Positions 13,504 to 13,584 of a DNA stretch of 13,584 nucleotides are shown in pieces. The position numbers were made by a program, and so were the translations under genes. The stretch is from an uncultured Eubacteriales bacterium (GTDB taxonomy: Bacteria > Bacillota > Clostridia > Oscillospirales > Oscillospiraceae): contig URCB01000045.1 of the NCBI GenBank assembly GCA_900546255.1, positions 1 through 13,584 on the forward strand, read 5' to 3'. Below the pieces are notes generated by a model. It saw only the letters and a list, made by a program, of their open reading frames with translations. It was not told the origin of the DNA and did no database searches. Every line of letters begins with the position of its first letter. Positions within the stretch are counted from its first letter, which is position 1.

Positions 13504-13584
13504 GGACCTTCGCAGGTTAGGACCTGCGGGGTGGGTTCCCGCCCGGTCCCGGGCGGGGATCCAGGCTTTCTCTAGAGAAAGCCC
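13504..13584 (-). repeat. Structured terminal repeat, right copy (inverted)
   Basis: This is the inverted copy of the repeat at 1-73. It shows the unit in more complete form: hairpin 13511-13517 with 13522-13528, hairpin 13538-13546 with 13549-13557, and the perfect 20-bp palindrome GGCTTTCTCTAGAGAAAGCC at 13564-13583. The innermost stem differs from the left copy in its loop and apex while its lower pairs stay intact. The window ends one base past the palindrome. Confidence 0.85.

Noticed and set aside
1..13584. Circular molecule closed by end overlap
   Set aside because: The two ends are inverted, not direct, repeats. The only direct match between the last bases and the first is the CTAGAGAAAGCC palindrome half (12-13 bases), and it diverges at once, so closure is not supported.

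Overview
The window is a 13.6-kb piece of a GC-rich, low-spacing bacterial genome with strong Shine-Dalgarno sites, consensus sigma-A type promoters, TTG and GTG starts, and a heterodimeric ABC exporter with a MarR regulator. Together with the protein types (short paired chromate transporters, a peroxiredoxin coupled to a TrxB-like reductase, an NifS-type cysteine desulfurase, a type-I aspartate aminotransferase) this suggests a high-GC gut Clostridia member, most likely Oscillospiraceae (Flavonifractor/Lawsonibacter/Oscillibacter relatives). That placement is inference from style and gene content, not from a marker gene. There is no rRNA, tRNA, transposase, phage or CRISPR array.

Layout: (1) 1-73, a structured repeat. 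(2) 179-2720, two separately promoted + strand genes, a cysteine desulfurase and a class I aminotransferase, each with a visible promoter; the first ends in an intrinsic terminator. (3) 2841-5026 (- strand), a two-gene peroxide-detoxification operon, ahpC followed by a TrxB-like flavoprotein carrying an AhpF N-terminal-type module at its C-terminus; the two are joined by a TGATG overlap. (4) 5189-9873 (- strand), an operon of a MarR regulator and two ABC exporter half-transporters, with near-identical operators in front of marR and in front of the first ABC gene. (5) 9971-12134, a LysR regulator divergent from a pair of overlapping short chromate-transporter genes, with overlapping promoters around a 12-bp palindrome. 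(6) 12135-12644, a 510-bp non-coding region with a strong terminator, a long-range inverted repeat, and an origin-like block (two DnaA boxes on each side of iteron-like repeats and an AT-rich stretch). (7) 12645-13418 (- strand), a short-chain dehydrogenase. (8) 13504-13584, the structured repeat again, inverted.

The most unusual points are the origin-like block at 12447-12642, the three-hairpin repeat that bounds both window ends in inverted orientation, the reversed domain order of the AhpF-type reductase, and a threefold ~49-residue repeat in the extracellular insert of one ABC subunit.
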